Part shown: piece by piece, positions 1 through 8,915 of the stretch
Layout: every line of letters begins with the position of its first letter
How positions within the stretch are numbered: the stretch's first letter is position 1
Notes under the pieces: generated by a model
What the model saw: only the letters and a program-made list of their open reading frames with translations
Database searches by the model: none
Told to the model about the DNA's origin: nothing
Translations under genes and position numbers: made by a program
Source: Bacteroidales bacterium
GTDB taxonomy: Bacteria; Bacteroidota; Bacteroidia; Bacteroidales; UBA932
Length of the DNA: 64,000 nt
Direction: 5' to 3'
Assembly (NCBI GenBank): GCA_017443025.1
Contig: JAFSPG010000016.1
Location: 62,001 to 126,000, forward strand

Positions 1-612
1 GCCTCGGGAATCGTATCCGAGACTGGCCTCAAAGGCATTGACGAACTCGAAGAGCTCTTCGGCCTTATTGATGCTGCATCGGTCTCCAACAAGGTCGAAA
101 TCGACCTCTCCCTGGCCCGCGGCCTGAATTATTATACAGGAGCCATCTTCGAGGTTAAGGCCAATGATTTTGCCATCGGCAGCATCTGCGGAGGCGGCCG
201 CTACGACAATCTCACAGGCATCTTCGGCCTGCCCGGCCTCTCGGGAGTTGGAATATCCTTCGGTGCCGACCGCATCTACGATGTGCTCAAGGGCCTGGAT
301 AAATTCCCTCCTTCCCTCGCTACGTCAACGACTCTTCTGTTTGCGAACATGGATGCCGCCGTGCTCCCGTACCTCATTCCCGTCGCCGCAGCCCTTCGCC
401 GCGAAGGTATAGCCTGCGAAATCTATCCCGAGGCAGGAAAGCTCAAGAAGCAGTTCGACTACGCCGACCGCAAGGGTATACCCTTCATCTCCATCAACGG
501 CAGCGACGAAGCCTCCTCCGGCACCGTCGGCATCAAGAACCTCTCCACCGGCGAGCAGCAGAAATTCCCCGCCGGAGACCTCAAGTCCATTATTGGATTC
601 TTAGGAAAGTAA
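1..612 (+). CDS. hisS: Histidyl-tRNA synthetase, C-terminal part (5' end outside window)
   Basis: The last 203 residues of the cytosolic enzyme that charges tRNA-His; frame 1 is open from base 1, so the start lies upstream of the window. Class II synthetase signatures are visible in order: LARGLNYYTGAIFEV (histidine-binding loop), CGGGRYDNL, and motif 3 GVGISFGADRIYDVL. From about base 310 the protein becomes the alpha/beta anticodon-binding domain, with KLKKQFDYAD and a FLGK end. The gene is followed directly by a hairpin terminator, so it closes its transcript. The motifs match the family well; the only missing information is the N-terminal half. Confidence 0.95.
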   Translation, partial: ASGIVSETGLKGIDELEELFGLIDAASVSNKVEIDLSLARGLNYYTGAIFEVKANDFAIGSICGGGRYDNLTGIFGLPGLSGVGISFGADRIYDVLKGLDKFPPSLATSTTLLFANMDAAVLPYLIPVAAALRREGIACEIYPEAGKLKKQFDYADRKGIPFISINGSDEASSGTVGIKNLSTGEQQKFPAGDLKSIIGFLGK

Positions 613-655
613 TTCTCTGTAATAGGTGGGAGCTCCGCCCCCGCGAGAAAAACTG

Positions 656-690
656 AAGCCAGCTGACTAGCTGGCTTTTAATGTTTTTCG
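656..690 (+). terminator. Rho-independent terminator after hisS (probably bidirectional)
   Basis: A perfect 9-bp stem, AAGCCAGCT / AGCTGGCTT with loop GACT (656-677), is followed by TTTAATGTTTTT. On the opposite strand the stem is followed by AGTTTTTCTC, so it can also stop leftward transcription leaving the adjacent tRNA. Confidence 0.85.
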
Positions 691-763
<73 letters not shown>

Positions 764-774
764 ATGTTGGACTG

Positions 775-805
775 CAAAGGTAGAACAATTTTTCTAAACT
801 GCAAA
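775..805 (-). promoter_or_regulatory. Promoter of tRNA-fMet
   Basis: On the minus strand: TTTG (802-805), 19-nt spacer, TACCTTTG (775-782), an exact match to the Bacteroidetes consensus TTTG-N19/20-TAnnTTTG. It starts only 2 nt past the stop codon of the GH31 gene and places the start site about 7 nt before the tRNA. Confidence 0.8.
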
Positions 806-807
806 AT

Positions 808-3156
808 TTACATTACAATTTCAATCTCGGTAGTCTCAGAGGCCTTTACCAAGGGGAAATAAACCTTGACGGCAGAGCCATCCAGGGCGCATTCGCCGCC
901 TTTTTTGCCGTTGAGGGTTACGCTCTTGGGCAAAGATTTAACTCCCTCGAGCACCAGGTAGAGGCTGCGGTTCTCGGACATTCCCTTGTAAGAGCCGTTG
1001 CGGGGATTAACCTTAATGCTGAGCTTGCCGCCGGAGAGATTCTTCTCAATCAGGGTAAAGGCGCAGGCGCTTTCATAGTCCTTCGAGAGGCCGTCGTCTT
1101 CATAAAGGCGGAAAGAAGATTTGCCGGCGCCGGGGACTACGAGAATGCCGAGAACGTTGCTTTCATCCTGAAGATTTCGGATTTCTTTTCCGGCAAGGGG
1201 AACAATGCTTCCGGCCTTGACATACCAGGGATTCTGGTCGATGGAATACTTAAGCGTCTTTACACTTCCTCCGCGGTGTGTCGTGTGCAGGGCCATGTCG
1301 TACCAGTTGTTTCCGGCAGGGAACCACATCTGGCGTGAGGCTTTGCCGTCTTCGCCGGCCGGCTCGCATACGGCGGTCGCAATGATACGGTCGCCGAAGA
1401 AATACTCCTGATTGTACTTGTAAGCCTCATCCTTTTCGGGGTAAACGTAGTACAGGGGCCGGCACATGCTTACGCCGGTATCGAAGGTCTCGCGGGCGAA
1501 GGTGTAGATGTATGGCGAGAGAGTATATCTCAGGCGGATAGCTTCGTGCATATAAGGATAATGCTCGGGATATGACCATATTCTCCTGTCGAGATTGATA
1601 TTCTGGGTAGAATGTGTCTTGAAAATAGGGGTGAACACTCCATACTGAATCCAGCGGGTGAAGAGCTCGCCGTTTGTCTTGTGCTTGTTGCCGCCCATCT
1701 GCTGATGCCCTCCGATATCGTGGCCCCAGTAGCCGTATCCGACATTGGATGCGGTAGAAGTAAAGAATGGAAGGAATTCCAGAACGCTCCACTGCTCGAA
1801 GGTGTCGCCGGAGAAACCGAGCTGGTAGCGATGGCTTCCGAGCCCGCCCCAGCGATGGTAGATAATCGGCCTGTCGGAACCATTTTGCTCCTTGTCGGTG
1901 AAGAAGGTATGGTTCAGCCAGAAGGTGTTGCTAAGACCCTTGACATACCTGGACTCAAGCCACTGCTGCCAGTCGAGCCACCAGAAATCCACTCCCTGGC
2001 GCTCCAACGGGCGGATTACGCTGTTAAAATAGGCATCGGCCCAAGCCTTCTGCGACATCCTGAAGGGTACCGAAGCGTGATAACCTTCTTTTCCGACAGG
2101 TTTGGAATTGCCGGCATAGAGATGTCCTTCCGGGCCGAAGATATAGTCCTTCGGGCCGTCATAGTCGTCGGTCCTCGAAAGATAATCCTTCACAAAAGCG
2201 GAATAGCACTCCTCGTGGGGACGGATGCCGGAGGCGGGGTGAAGATTGAGGGATGTCTTAAGGCCCATCCTGTGCAACTCTCCGAGAAATCCTTCCGGGT
2301 CGGGGAAAAGGTCGCGGTTCCAAGTGTATCCTGTCCAGCCCTGGCCCTGGAAGAAATGGTCGGGGCCGATACGGTTGCCAAGATCCTTGTAAGTATAATG
2401 CCAGTCCATATCCACAATCATGACGTCAATCGGGATGTCCCTCTGGCGAATCTCGCGGGCAAGGTCGAGCATTTCCTGGTCGGTATAAATCCAGTAGCGG
2501 CTCCACCAGTATCCCAGCGTATATTTCGGAGGAAGGGGAATGCGGCCGGCGACCTTGGTGAAGTCGCCGAGGGCTGCGGTATAATCGTGTCCGTATGCGA
2601 AAATATACCAGTCTATCCTGTCGCCTTCCGGCCTTGTAGCCACCCACCCGTTCTCATCGAAGATATGCCTTGACGATTCGTCCACGATGGCCCATCCGTC
2701 GCGCGAGAGAATTCCGGGCTCCATGTAGCCTTCCTGTTTGGAAAGCTTGTCAAAGCCTGTACATCCGTCGAGGGTGCGCGTGGTGCCAAGGAGATTGCCC
2801 TTAGGCTCCATCCCCGGCTTCCACGTGCCCATCGCAAAGCGAACGCTCAGGTCCTCGGGAGCAAAACGGCCACCCTTGTAGGCGAGTGTCAGTTTGCCGG
2901 TCTTTATGGTAAGGACTCCACCATTTATGCTCTTGCTGAACTTAGGGACGGGAAGATTACGGTTGACGATGGCAAAGGATGCGTGGTCTTCGAAAATGCC
3001 GTCGGCGGCCCATTCCATACGGATAAGCCTGTCGGTAAGGATGGTAAAACGGGCGTTGTCGAAGGTAACGACAGCCCCGGGGTTGGCTTTGGGGTTGTTG
3101 TCGGCCCAGAGGCTGATGCCGGCAAACAGGAGGATGATTGACAGGAAGTGTTTCAT
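808..3156 (-). CDS. Secreted glycoside hydrolase family 31 (alpha-glucosidase/alpha-xylosidase type)
   Basis: A 782-residue GH31 enzyme, a retaining exo-hydrolase of alpha-linked glucosides or xylosides. Residues 1-18 form a signal peptide (MKHFLSIILLFAGISLWA), so it probably acts in the periplasm. Next come the N-terminal beta-sandwich, the (beta/alpha)8 barrel and a C-terminal beta domain. Catalytic motifs are recognisable: WWLDWQQW near residue 395 holds the nucleophile Asp, and FSGDTFEQW near 450 the acid/base Asp. GYGYWGHDIGGH follows and is typical of the family. It is the last gene of a leftward run, 2 nt after the YgjP-like gene, and sits among housekeeping genes rather than in a utilisation locus. 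Substrate cannot be read from sequence alone. Confidence 0.9.
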   Translation of the reverse strand: MKHFLSIILLFAGISLWADNNPKANPGAVVTFDNARFTILTDRLIRMEWAADGIFEDHASFAIVNRNLPVPKFSKSINGGVLTIKTGKLTLAYKGGRFAPEDLSVRFAMGTWKPGMEPKGNLLGTTRTLDGCTGFDKLSKQEGYMEPGILSRDGWAIVDESSRHIFDENGWVATRPEGDRIDWYIFAYGHDYTAALGDFTKVAGRIPLPPKYTLGYWWSRYWIYTDQEMLDLAREIRQRDIPIDVMIVDMDWHYTYKDLGNRIGPDHFFQGQGWTGYTWNRDLFPDPEGFLGELHRMGLKTSLNLHPASGIRPHEECYSAFVKDYLSRTDDYDGPKDYIFGPEGHLYAGNSKPVGKEGYHASVPFRMSQKAWADAYFNSVIRPLERQGVDFWWLDWQQWLESRYVKGLSNTFWLNHTFFTDKEQNGSDRPIIYHRWGGLGSHRYQLGFSGDTFEQWSVLEFLPFFTSTASNVGYGYWGHDIGGHQQMGGNKHKTNGELFTRWIQYGVFTPIFKTHSTQNINLDRRIWSYPEHYPYMHEAIRLRYTLSPYIYTFARETFDTGVSMCRPLYYVYPEKDEAYKYNQEYFFGDRIIATAVCEPAGEDGKASRQMWFPAGNNWYDMALHTTHRGGSVKTLKYSIDQNPWYVKAGSIVPLAGKEIRNLQDESNVLGILVVPGAGKSSFRLYEDDGLSKDYESACAFTLIEKNLSGGKLSIKVNPRNGSYKGMSENRSLYLVLEGVKSLPKSVTLNGKKGGECALDGSAVKVYFPLVKASETTEIEIVM

Positions 3157-3158
3157 AA

Positions 3159-3593
3159 TTATGCGATTTTTTCTCCGCTGTAGGCGTGGTAGCCGCGGAT
3201 TTCTTTTCTTAACAATTTTTCGCTGCGGCCGATATGCTCAAGGCAGAGCTTGTCGAGCAGTTTATGGAAGGGGGCTCCGTGATTGAAAACCTGAAGGTGT
3301 GAGAGCTCGTGCAGGATTACATAGTCCCGGAGGTATACAGGCAGTAGCATAAGTGTCATGTTCAAGTTGATATTATGCTTGCTTGAGCAGCTTCCCCAGT
3401 TAGTCTTGTTATGCTTGATGGCAATACGGTTGTAGGAAAAGCCGTATTTTGAAGCCAGCCCGGCCGTCCGTGCCGGCAGCCACGTATGAGCCTCCTTGGA
3501 TATTTCAGTCCAGTCTCGACGCCTTGCGCTGCGGTTGAGGCGGCGCATTATCAGGATTCTTCCTATCCGGTCGAGAAAGGGGAGGTGAGTCAT
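3159..3593 (-). CDS. YgjP/WLM-like zinc metalloprotease (DUF45 type)
   Basis: A 144-residue protein with the core of the YgjP (DUF45/M48-related) family. The metal site reads HELSHLQVFNH near residue 93, with HExxH and a downstream His. It is preceded by the conserved NWGSCSSKHNINLN block, which the family uses next to the active site. No signal peptide is seen, so it is probably cytosolic. The ATG overlaps the trkA stop codon (ATGA), implying translational coupling. The protein is shorter than typical YgjP (~170-240 residues); the N-terminal part is reduced but the catalytic half is complete. The cellular substrate of the family is not settled. Confidence 0.8.
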   Translation of the reverse strand: MTHLPFLDRIGRILIMRRLNRSARRRDWTEISKEAHTWLPARTAGLASKYGFSYNRIAIKHNKTNWGSCSSKHNINLNMTLMLLPVYLRDYVILHELSHLQVFNHGAPFHKLLDKLCLEHIGRSEKLLRKEIRGYHAYSGEKIA

Positions 3594-4951
3594 CAGCGGA
3601 ACATTTTGTCCACTTCCTTGACAGCCTCGGGGAGGGCGAATACCACAACTCTGTCGCCGGCTACGATATGTGTGGAGCCGACAGCAATCATTGATTCATT
3701 ATCGCGAATCAGGCCACCTACGACGGCATTTTCAGGGAAGTCGATATCCATGAGCGGCCCTTTGGTGATTTTGCTTCCCGGAGACACTACGTATTCGAGA
3801 ACCTCGGCCGACGTACCGCTCATATATTTGATGAAACGTACCTTGCTGCTGAGGGTCATCTTGAAGATTCTTCCGGCGGTGAGGAGTTTCTTGTTGATGA
3901 TGGCATCGACGCCCATATCCTCTGCGAGCTTGATGTATTCGATATTCTCTACCTGGGCAATGGTGCGGCTCACGCCGAATTTCTTTGCAACCACGCAGGC
4001 GAGGATGTTGGTTTCGTCATTTCCGGTTACGGCGACGAAGGCATCGTATGACTTGATATCCTCTTCGAGCAGGAAATCGGAATTACGCCCGTCTCCTGCA
4101 ACAACTATAACGTTGTCGTCTGTCTTTTCGCTGAGCTCGAGGCATCTCTGTTTGTCAAGGTCTATCACCTTGATGGAATCGAGATATTTGCTCATGCTCC
4201 TTGCCACCATCGACCCGATTCGCGAAGCCCCCAGAATCATAAGGTTGCTGACCTCGATATTCCGTTTCCCGAGGAAGGTCATCAGCGGGTCAATTCCCTC
4301 GCTGGTGGTGAAAATGAATACAAGGTCGTTGAATTTGAAGTTGGTGGTGATTTTCGGGATGATGGTATGTTCTCCACGGGAGATGGCGACGACTCGGAAT
4401 GACATCCTGAAATCCGACATCTTCTCGGCGAAATCGGCCAGAGTCATATCCAGAAGAGGGGAGTCCTCGTCGAGTTTGAAAACGGCTATACGAAGTTTTC
4501 CGTGGGCGAAATCCATCGTTTCCGTCGAGGCCGTACGCTTAATCAGCGAAACTATCTCGTTCGATGCAATCTGCTCAGGGTAGAACAGCGTATCTATGCC
4601 GAGTCCGGTGAAAATCGGCATGTTGTCGTAGGCCAGATATTCCTCGTCATCGATACGGGCCGCAACTTTCTTGCAGCCAAGCTTCTTGGCCAGAAGGGCG
4701 CTTACTACGTTGACATCCTGCTGAGTGGAGGGGTTGACTCCGATAAACAGGTCTGCTTTTTCCACGCCAGCTTCCTTGAGGGCATTGATGGAAGAACAAG
4801 AGCCGACCATAGTGGCGACGTCGGCCGCTATTGCGAGTTTTGAAAGGCGCTCCTCGTCGAAGTCGATTACGGTTATGTCGTTGGCTTCGGCAGCCAGCAT
4901 TTTTGCAAGATGGGCTCCGATTTCGCCCGCGCCTTCGATTATAATTCTCAT
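3593..4951 (-). CDS. trkA: Trk potassium uptake regulatory subunit TrkA
   Basis: The cytosolic NAD(H)-binding ring subunit that gates TrkH/TrkG-type potassium channels. About 452 residues hold two RCK_N plus RCK_C repeats. The first Rossmann repeat begins MRIIIEGAGEIG, with VIDFDEERL as the acidic strand end. The second begins near residue 225 with NLMILGASRIG and VIDLDKQR. I chose the ATG at 4951 rather than one eight codons upstream, because the upstream one falls inside the preceding glycosyltransferase gene and MRIII is the normal family start. The partner trkH is not in the window. Confidence 0.92.
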   Translation of the reverse strand: MRIIIEGAGEIGAHLAKMLAAEANDITVIDFDEERLSKLAIAADVATMVGSCSSINALKEAGVEKADLFIGVNPSTQQDVNVVSALLAKKLGCKKVAARIDDEEYLAYDNMPIFTGLGIDTLFYPEQIASNEIVSLIKRTASTETMDFAHGKLRIAVFKLDEDSPLLDMTLADFAEKMSDFRMSFRVVAISRGEHTIIPKITTNFKFNDLVFIFTTSEGIDPLMTFLGKRNIEVSNLMILGASRIGSMVARSMSKYLDSIKVIDLDKQRCLELSEKTDDNVIVVAGDGRNSDFLLEEDIKSYDAFVAVTGNDETNILACVVAKKFGVSRTIAQVENIEYIKLAEDMGVDAIINKKLLTAGRIFKMTLSSKVRFIKYMSGTSAEVLEYVVSPGSKITKGPLMDIDFPENAVVGGLIRDNESMIAVGSTHIVAGDRVVVFALPEAVKEVDKMFR

Positions 4952-4955
4952 AAGC

Positions 4956-6053
4956 TTAGCTTTTCGACTGTACAAATATAGGAGATTTTCGGGAAATCAA
5001 CATAGCCCGAAGAGGCATACAGCCTTTGTATATTCCTTCAATCTTCGTACCGCCAGAGTTTTCAAGGAAGCGCTCTATGTCTGAGGCTTCAGGCCAGGGA
5101 GTGCGGAGACTGCGGTATTCGCGATGTGCCGCGGCCACTGCTTTCACGTACGAAAGCTTTCCGCAGAGTAAATATCCGGCTGCGGCGCAGCCGTCCAGTA
5201 TCTTTCGGGTGAATATGCGCCTGCGGGCCCTGGCGAGCCCTTTCCGGGCCGCTTTGTGGGCGGAAACTCCCCTTGAATGATATTCCAGGGCAAGCGTCTG
5301 CGCCAGATTGTTCCGGAGCATAAGCAGATTGTTCCTGAAGTTCAGGCGTAGCTTGAAAGGAGAATTGTTGGGGAGGGTGCCTCCGCCGAGGTGATATACC
5401 ACGGAGTCGGTAACTACGTGAGTCTCGTATCCACGCAGGGCCGCCCTCCAGCAGAAATCAATCTCCTCCATATGGGCGAAGAATCGCTCGTCCAGGCCTC
5501 CGAGTTCTTTCCACAGGCTGCTGCGTACCATAAGGCAGGCCCCTGTAGCCCAGAAGACGCGGGAGGGCGGGCCGTCGTATTGTCCGCTGTCTTTCTCAAC
5601 CCGTTTGAGAATACGGCCACGGCAGAAGGGGTAGCCGTATCGGTCGATATATCCTCCGGCGGCGCCTGCATATTCGAAGAGGTCCTTTTCATAATAAGAG
5701 TGGAGCTTCGGGGCGCAGATTCCGCAGGAGGGAGTCTTCTCCATCCATTCAACAAGAGGCTGCAGCCAGCCGCGCGGAGTTTCGATGTCAGAATTCAGGA
5801 GGACGAAATAATCGTAGCCTTCAAGCTGAGCCAAAGCTTTGTCATATCCTCCGGTGAAGCCGTAATTCCGGTCGAATTCGATTCTCTGAACAGAGGGGAA
5901 TTCGCTCCGAAGGAGTTTCACGGAGCCGTCGGAGGAAGCATTGTCGGCTACTACTACGTCGGCAATGCCTGCGGTGGAATCGAGCACTCCCGGAAGGAAT
6001 TTCCTGAGATAATCCTCCGTATTCCAATTAAGTATGACTACTGCGCACTTCAT
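4956..6053 (-). CDS. Glycosyltransferase family 2 (rhamnosyltransferase-like)
   Basis: A 365-residue GT-A glycosyltransferase that moves a sugar from a nucleotide donor, probably for cell-envelope glycan. The N-terminus reads VVILNWNTEDYL, followed by VVADNASSDGSV (donor-binding strand), NYGFTGG, and the DXD-type motif LLNSDIETP. RVFWATGACLMVR and FFAHMEEIDFCWR follow, where the ED pair is the usual catalytic base region. The C-terminal ~100 residues are basic and may contact the membrane. It sits 5 nt after tldE and 4 nt before trkA. Donor and acceptor are unknown. Confidence 0.88.
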   Translation of the reverse strand: MKCAVVILNWNTEDYLRKFLPGVLDSTAGIADVVVADNASSDGSVKLLRSEFPSVQRIEFDRNYGFTGGYDKALAQLEGYDYFVLLNSDIETPRGWLQPLVEWMEKTPSCGICAPKLHSYYEKDLFEYAGAAGGYIDRYGYPFCRGRILKRVEKDSGQYDGPPSRVFWATGACLMVRSSLWKELGGLDERFFAHMEEIDFCWRAALRGYETHVVTDSVVYHLGGGTLPNNSPFKLRLNFRNNLLMLRNNLAQTLALEYHSRGVSAHKAARKGLARARRRIFTRKILDGCAAAGYLLCGKLSYVKAVAAAHREYRSLRTPWPEASDIERFLENSGGTKIEGIYKGCMPLRAMLISRKSPIFVQSKS

Positions 6054-6058
6054 TTCCT

Positions 6059-7402
6059 CTACGAACTGATATCAACTTTTTCAAAGACCAGCGAGGGGAC
6101 CTGCCTTGAGCGGCAGGGCCTCGGGTCATTCCCGACTGCAAGAAGATGATTCCACAAATCAATCATATTGCCCGTCATCACGCATTCCCTTACCGGGAAA
6201 CTGCCATCGGGCCCTACGAAGAAGCCTTCTATTCCGAAGGAGAAATCTCCGGTTGCGCTGTTACAGTTACCTCCGTTGAAGCCGGTAATCCTTATTATGC
6301 CTTTCTCTCCGGCGCCAAGTCCTTTGAGGCAGGATGCAACAAGGGCGTCGCAGTCTTCGTTACGGCTGCTTAGAACGCAGGGGCGGGAGGCATCGTCTAT
6401 TGTCGGGGCCATTCCCGTTTTGTTTGCGATGAATGTCGTTACGAAGAAATTCTTAAGAACTCCATGCTCGACGAGGGGAAGTTCTATGGTCGCTACACCT
6501 TCAGTATCGAACAGGCGGGCTCCGGTGGCTCCTTTTTCCCTCGGCCTGTCGATTATGTCAAGCCATTCTGGGAAAAGTTTCTCTCCCAGGCGTCCAGTCA
6601 GGAAGGAATTGTTCTGCTGAATGGCGAAGCCGTTCATGGCGCTGAGAATGGGAGCCAAAAGCTTTGAGGAGCATTCGTTCTCGACAACTACTGTCATGCT
6701 GCCTCCGTCCGTGCGCTGCGGCCGCCTTTTGGCAAGGGCGGCCGCAAGAGCGGTGCGACCTATGGAAGCACCGTCAAGGGAGGCAGGATTCAGGGCGGAA
6801 TCCCACCAGTATGCGCTGACCTTGGAGTCTCCGTCCCTGACGGTGACTTCAGTGGCGTATTCGAAGGCCGTTTCAATGTGGCGGCAGCTGGCTCCGTTCG
6901 AATCGAAGATGCAGACGTCGGTAAGGCTGTCGGTGTATTCTCCCTCTTCGGAAATGATGTCGGGATGGCTCCCGAAGCAGGCGGCGCCGAGGCTTATTTC
7001 CATCCGCTTCTCCATAGTCATTGCCTCATAGGCTGCCTTGTTGTAGAGTCCGGCGTCTTCTCCGGAGCGTTCGGTCCTTTCTATGGGAGGAAGGTCGCGG
7101 GCCGGGTCTTCAGCCAGCATCGCCACGGCTTCCAGGGCCTTGGAAACGAAGGCATCGGCATCCCAGTCCAACTTATTTGTCGAAAATGTTCCGTAACGCT
7201 TATCCTTGAAGAGGGCAAGGGTGACGTTACGGTCCATATTGTGAGTTATCCTGTCGATCTGTCCGTCGAGAGTGGCCACAAGGTCCATGGCACTCTTGGT
7301 CAGGGTAATACGGCATTTATCGGCGCCAAGCCTCATGGCTGTGTCGAGATAGTTGCGGCCCATCGCTATTTCGTCGCGGGTAAGTGTCATGCTTTCCATC
7401 AT
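6059..7402 (-). CDS. tldE: TldE/PmbA-family metalloprotease subunit
   Basis: 447 residues of the TldD/TldE family, the non-catalytic partner that forms a heterodimer with TldD. TldD/E complexes trim peptides, including some ribosomally made natural products. The protein lacks an HExxxH site, as expected for the E subunit, and has conserved family blocks such as NECSSKLLAPILSAM and the glycine-rich C-terminal segment GFNGGNCNSATGDFSFGIEG. Its ATG overlaps the tldD stop by 4 nt, so the two are translationally coupled. No precursor peptide gene is apparent nearby. Confidence 0.9.
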   Translation of the reverse strand: MMESMTLTRDEIAMGRNYLDTAMRLGADKCRITLTKSAMDLVATLDGQIDRITHNMDRNVTLALFKDKRYGTFSTNKLDWDADAFVSKALEAVAMLAEDPARDLPPIERTERSGEDAGLYNKAAYEAMTMEKRMEISLGAACFGSHPDIISEEGEYTDSLTDVCIFDSNGASCRHIETAFEYATEVTVRDGDSKVSAYWWDSALNPASLDGASIGRTALAAALAKRRPQRTDGGSMTVVVENECSSKLLAPILSAMNGFAIQQNNSFLTGRLGEKLFPEWLDIIDRPREKGATGARLFDTEGVATIELPLVEHGVLKNFFVTTFIANKTGMAPTIDDASRPCVLSSRNEDCDALVASCLKGLGAGEKGIIRITGFNGGNCNSATGDFSFGIEGFFVGPDGSFPVRECVMTGNMIDLWNHLLAVGNDPRPCRSRQVPSLVFEKVDISS

Positions 7403-8910
7403 TCTCCTCCTACAGTTAAGCCGCCAACCAGTACCGTGGGAATTCCGCAGGAAACGGGTACGCTCTGTTCCTTTCCGCAGGTCCAGGCGCCGTCGTCAAT
7501 CTTAGCGTCGCAGCCTACAGCCACGATGTCGCTCAGGGCCTGGGGACCGTTGCCGATTATGTTTATGTCTTTAACAGGCGCTGTAAGATGCCCGTTTTCA
7601 ATCAGATAGCCGCTCTTTACATAGAAGGTGAAATCTCCTTCGCCGATTTTGACCTGACCGTTCGAGAATTCATCTACGTAAATTCCTTTCTTCACGGATG
7701 AGATGATGTCGGCGGAGGAGTCGGGGCCGCTTTCCATATATGTGGCTCTCATCCTCGGAATCGGGGCGCAGCGGAAATTCTCCCTTCTTCCGTTTCCGGT
7801 GGGTTGTACGCCGAGGGCCCTTGCGCTGATGCGGTCGTGGAGGAAGGAAGTCAGGACTCCTTTATCTACCATAACTGTGCGCTGTGCCGGTACTCCTTCG
7901 TCGTCGAAGTTGATGGAGCCGCGGTTCCCTTTAATCGTTCCGTCATCCACGATGGTGATATTCTCATTGCAGATTTTACTTCCGAGGCGGCCTTCGAAGA
8001 TGGACTGGCCTTTTCGTATGAAGTCGGCCTCGAAGGCGTGACCCATCGCTTCGTGAAGCAGGATGCCGGAGGCTCCGGCGCCCATCACCACGGGCATCTT
8101 GCCGCCTTTGGGACGGCCTGCGGCGAATTTATCGTCGATGTTGCGGAGAATATCGTGGCAAAGTTCGTCCGTGAGGCTGTCCGTTATCATCTCGGCTCCC
8201 TTGCGGAAACTCCTGCTCGAGTGGCAGTTGAGTACATTTTTTCCGTCGGAGAGTATTGCTGAGACGGCTACAGTACCCATCGGACGGGTTTCGTATTTTA
8301 ATTCTTCGTATGAGTTGTATATGAGGATGTCGCTGGTCTGGTACGACAGCACCGCCATTACTTTCAGTACCCGCTTGTCCGCACTGCGGAGTTTTTCGTC
8401 AAGGCTGTACAGTATCCTGGATAGTTCAGCCGGCTTGCGGTCGTTCCAGTTCTGCAGGAAGGGGTAGCGGTCGGCGGCGGGATTGGGCTGTCCGCGGTAC
8501 AGGCGCGGCACGTAGCCGTCGTCGCCGGCGATGCTGGCGGCGGCAGGGCCGGGCTGCAGGGCGCCCTCGCCCTTGCTCCGTGCGGCTGCACCCGCCACGG
8601 AGCGACTGCCTGCCGCGCCGATTGCCGCGGCACTCAGCGCCGCCGCGCGCATCGCGGCCGGGTCAGTGCTCTCGGCGTAGGCGTAGCCGGTTTTTTCTCC
8701 GAGCAGTGTACGTACTCCAACTCCGTAATCTACGTTGAATCCTCCCGAAGCGACAGCACCGTCGCGTAGCATCAGGTCAGTTGAGGAGGTGTTTTCAAAA
8801 AAGAGGTCGGCGTAAGTGCCGCCTCCTCCAAGAGCCGTTGCGATCAGTGCATCCAACTGCTCTTTGGTGACCTTGAAAGTATCGAGATAGTATTGCTTGT
8901 CGTAAATCAT
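7399..8910 (-). CDS. tldD: TldD-family zinc metalloprotease, catalytic subunit
   Basis: A 503-residue catalytic partner of the downstream tldE. The zinc motif HEAMGHAFEADF (HExxxH) is present near residue 275, inside the usual context GAGASGILLHEAMGH. Other family blocks include the N-terminal segment with GGGGTYADLFFE and the C-terminal VKKGIYVDEFSNGQV. A low-complexity Ala/Gly/Pro-rich insertion lies at about residues 105-140, unlike the flanks and probably a loop. It starts 5 nt after the zeta-like gene and overlaps tldE by 4 nt. Confidence 0.92.
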   Translation of the reverse strand: MIYDKQYYLDTFKVTKEQLDALIATALGGGGTYADLFFENTSSTDLMLRDGAVASGGFNVDYGVGVRTLLGEKTGYAYAESTDPAAMRAAALSAAAIGAAGSRSVAGAAARSKGEGALQPGPAAASIAGDDGYVPRLYRGQPNPAADRYPFLQNWNDRKPAELSRILYSLDEKLRSADKRVLKVMAVLSYQTSDILIYNSYEELKYETRPMGTVAVSAILSDGKNVLNCHSSRSFRKGAEMITDSLTDELCHDILRNIDDKFAAGRPKGGKMPVVMGAGASGILLHEAMGHAFEADFIRKGQSIFEGRLGSKICNENITIVDDGTIKGNRGSINFDDEGVPAQRTVMVDKGVLTSFLHDRISARALGVQPTGNGRRENFRCAPIPRMRATYMESGPDSSADIISSVKKGIYVDEFSNGQVKIGEGDFTFYVKSGYLIENGHLTAPVKDINIIGNGPQALSDIVAVGCDAKIDDGAWTCGKEQSVPVSCGIPTVLVGGLTVGGE

Positions 8911-8915
8911 TCCCT

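Noticed and set aside
1612-2673. 353-residue open frame opposite the GH31 gene
   Set aside because: It lies wholly antisense to a gene with clear GH31 motifs, has no recognisable domain and no promoter; GC-rich third positions create such shadows here.
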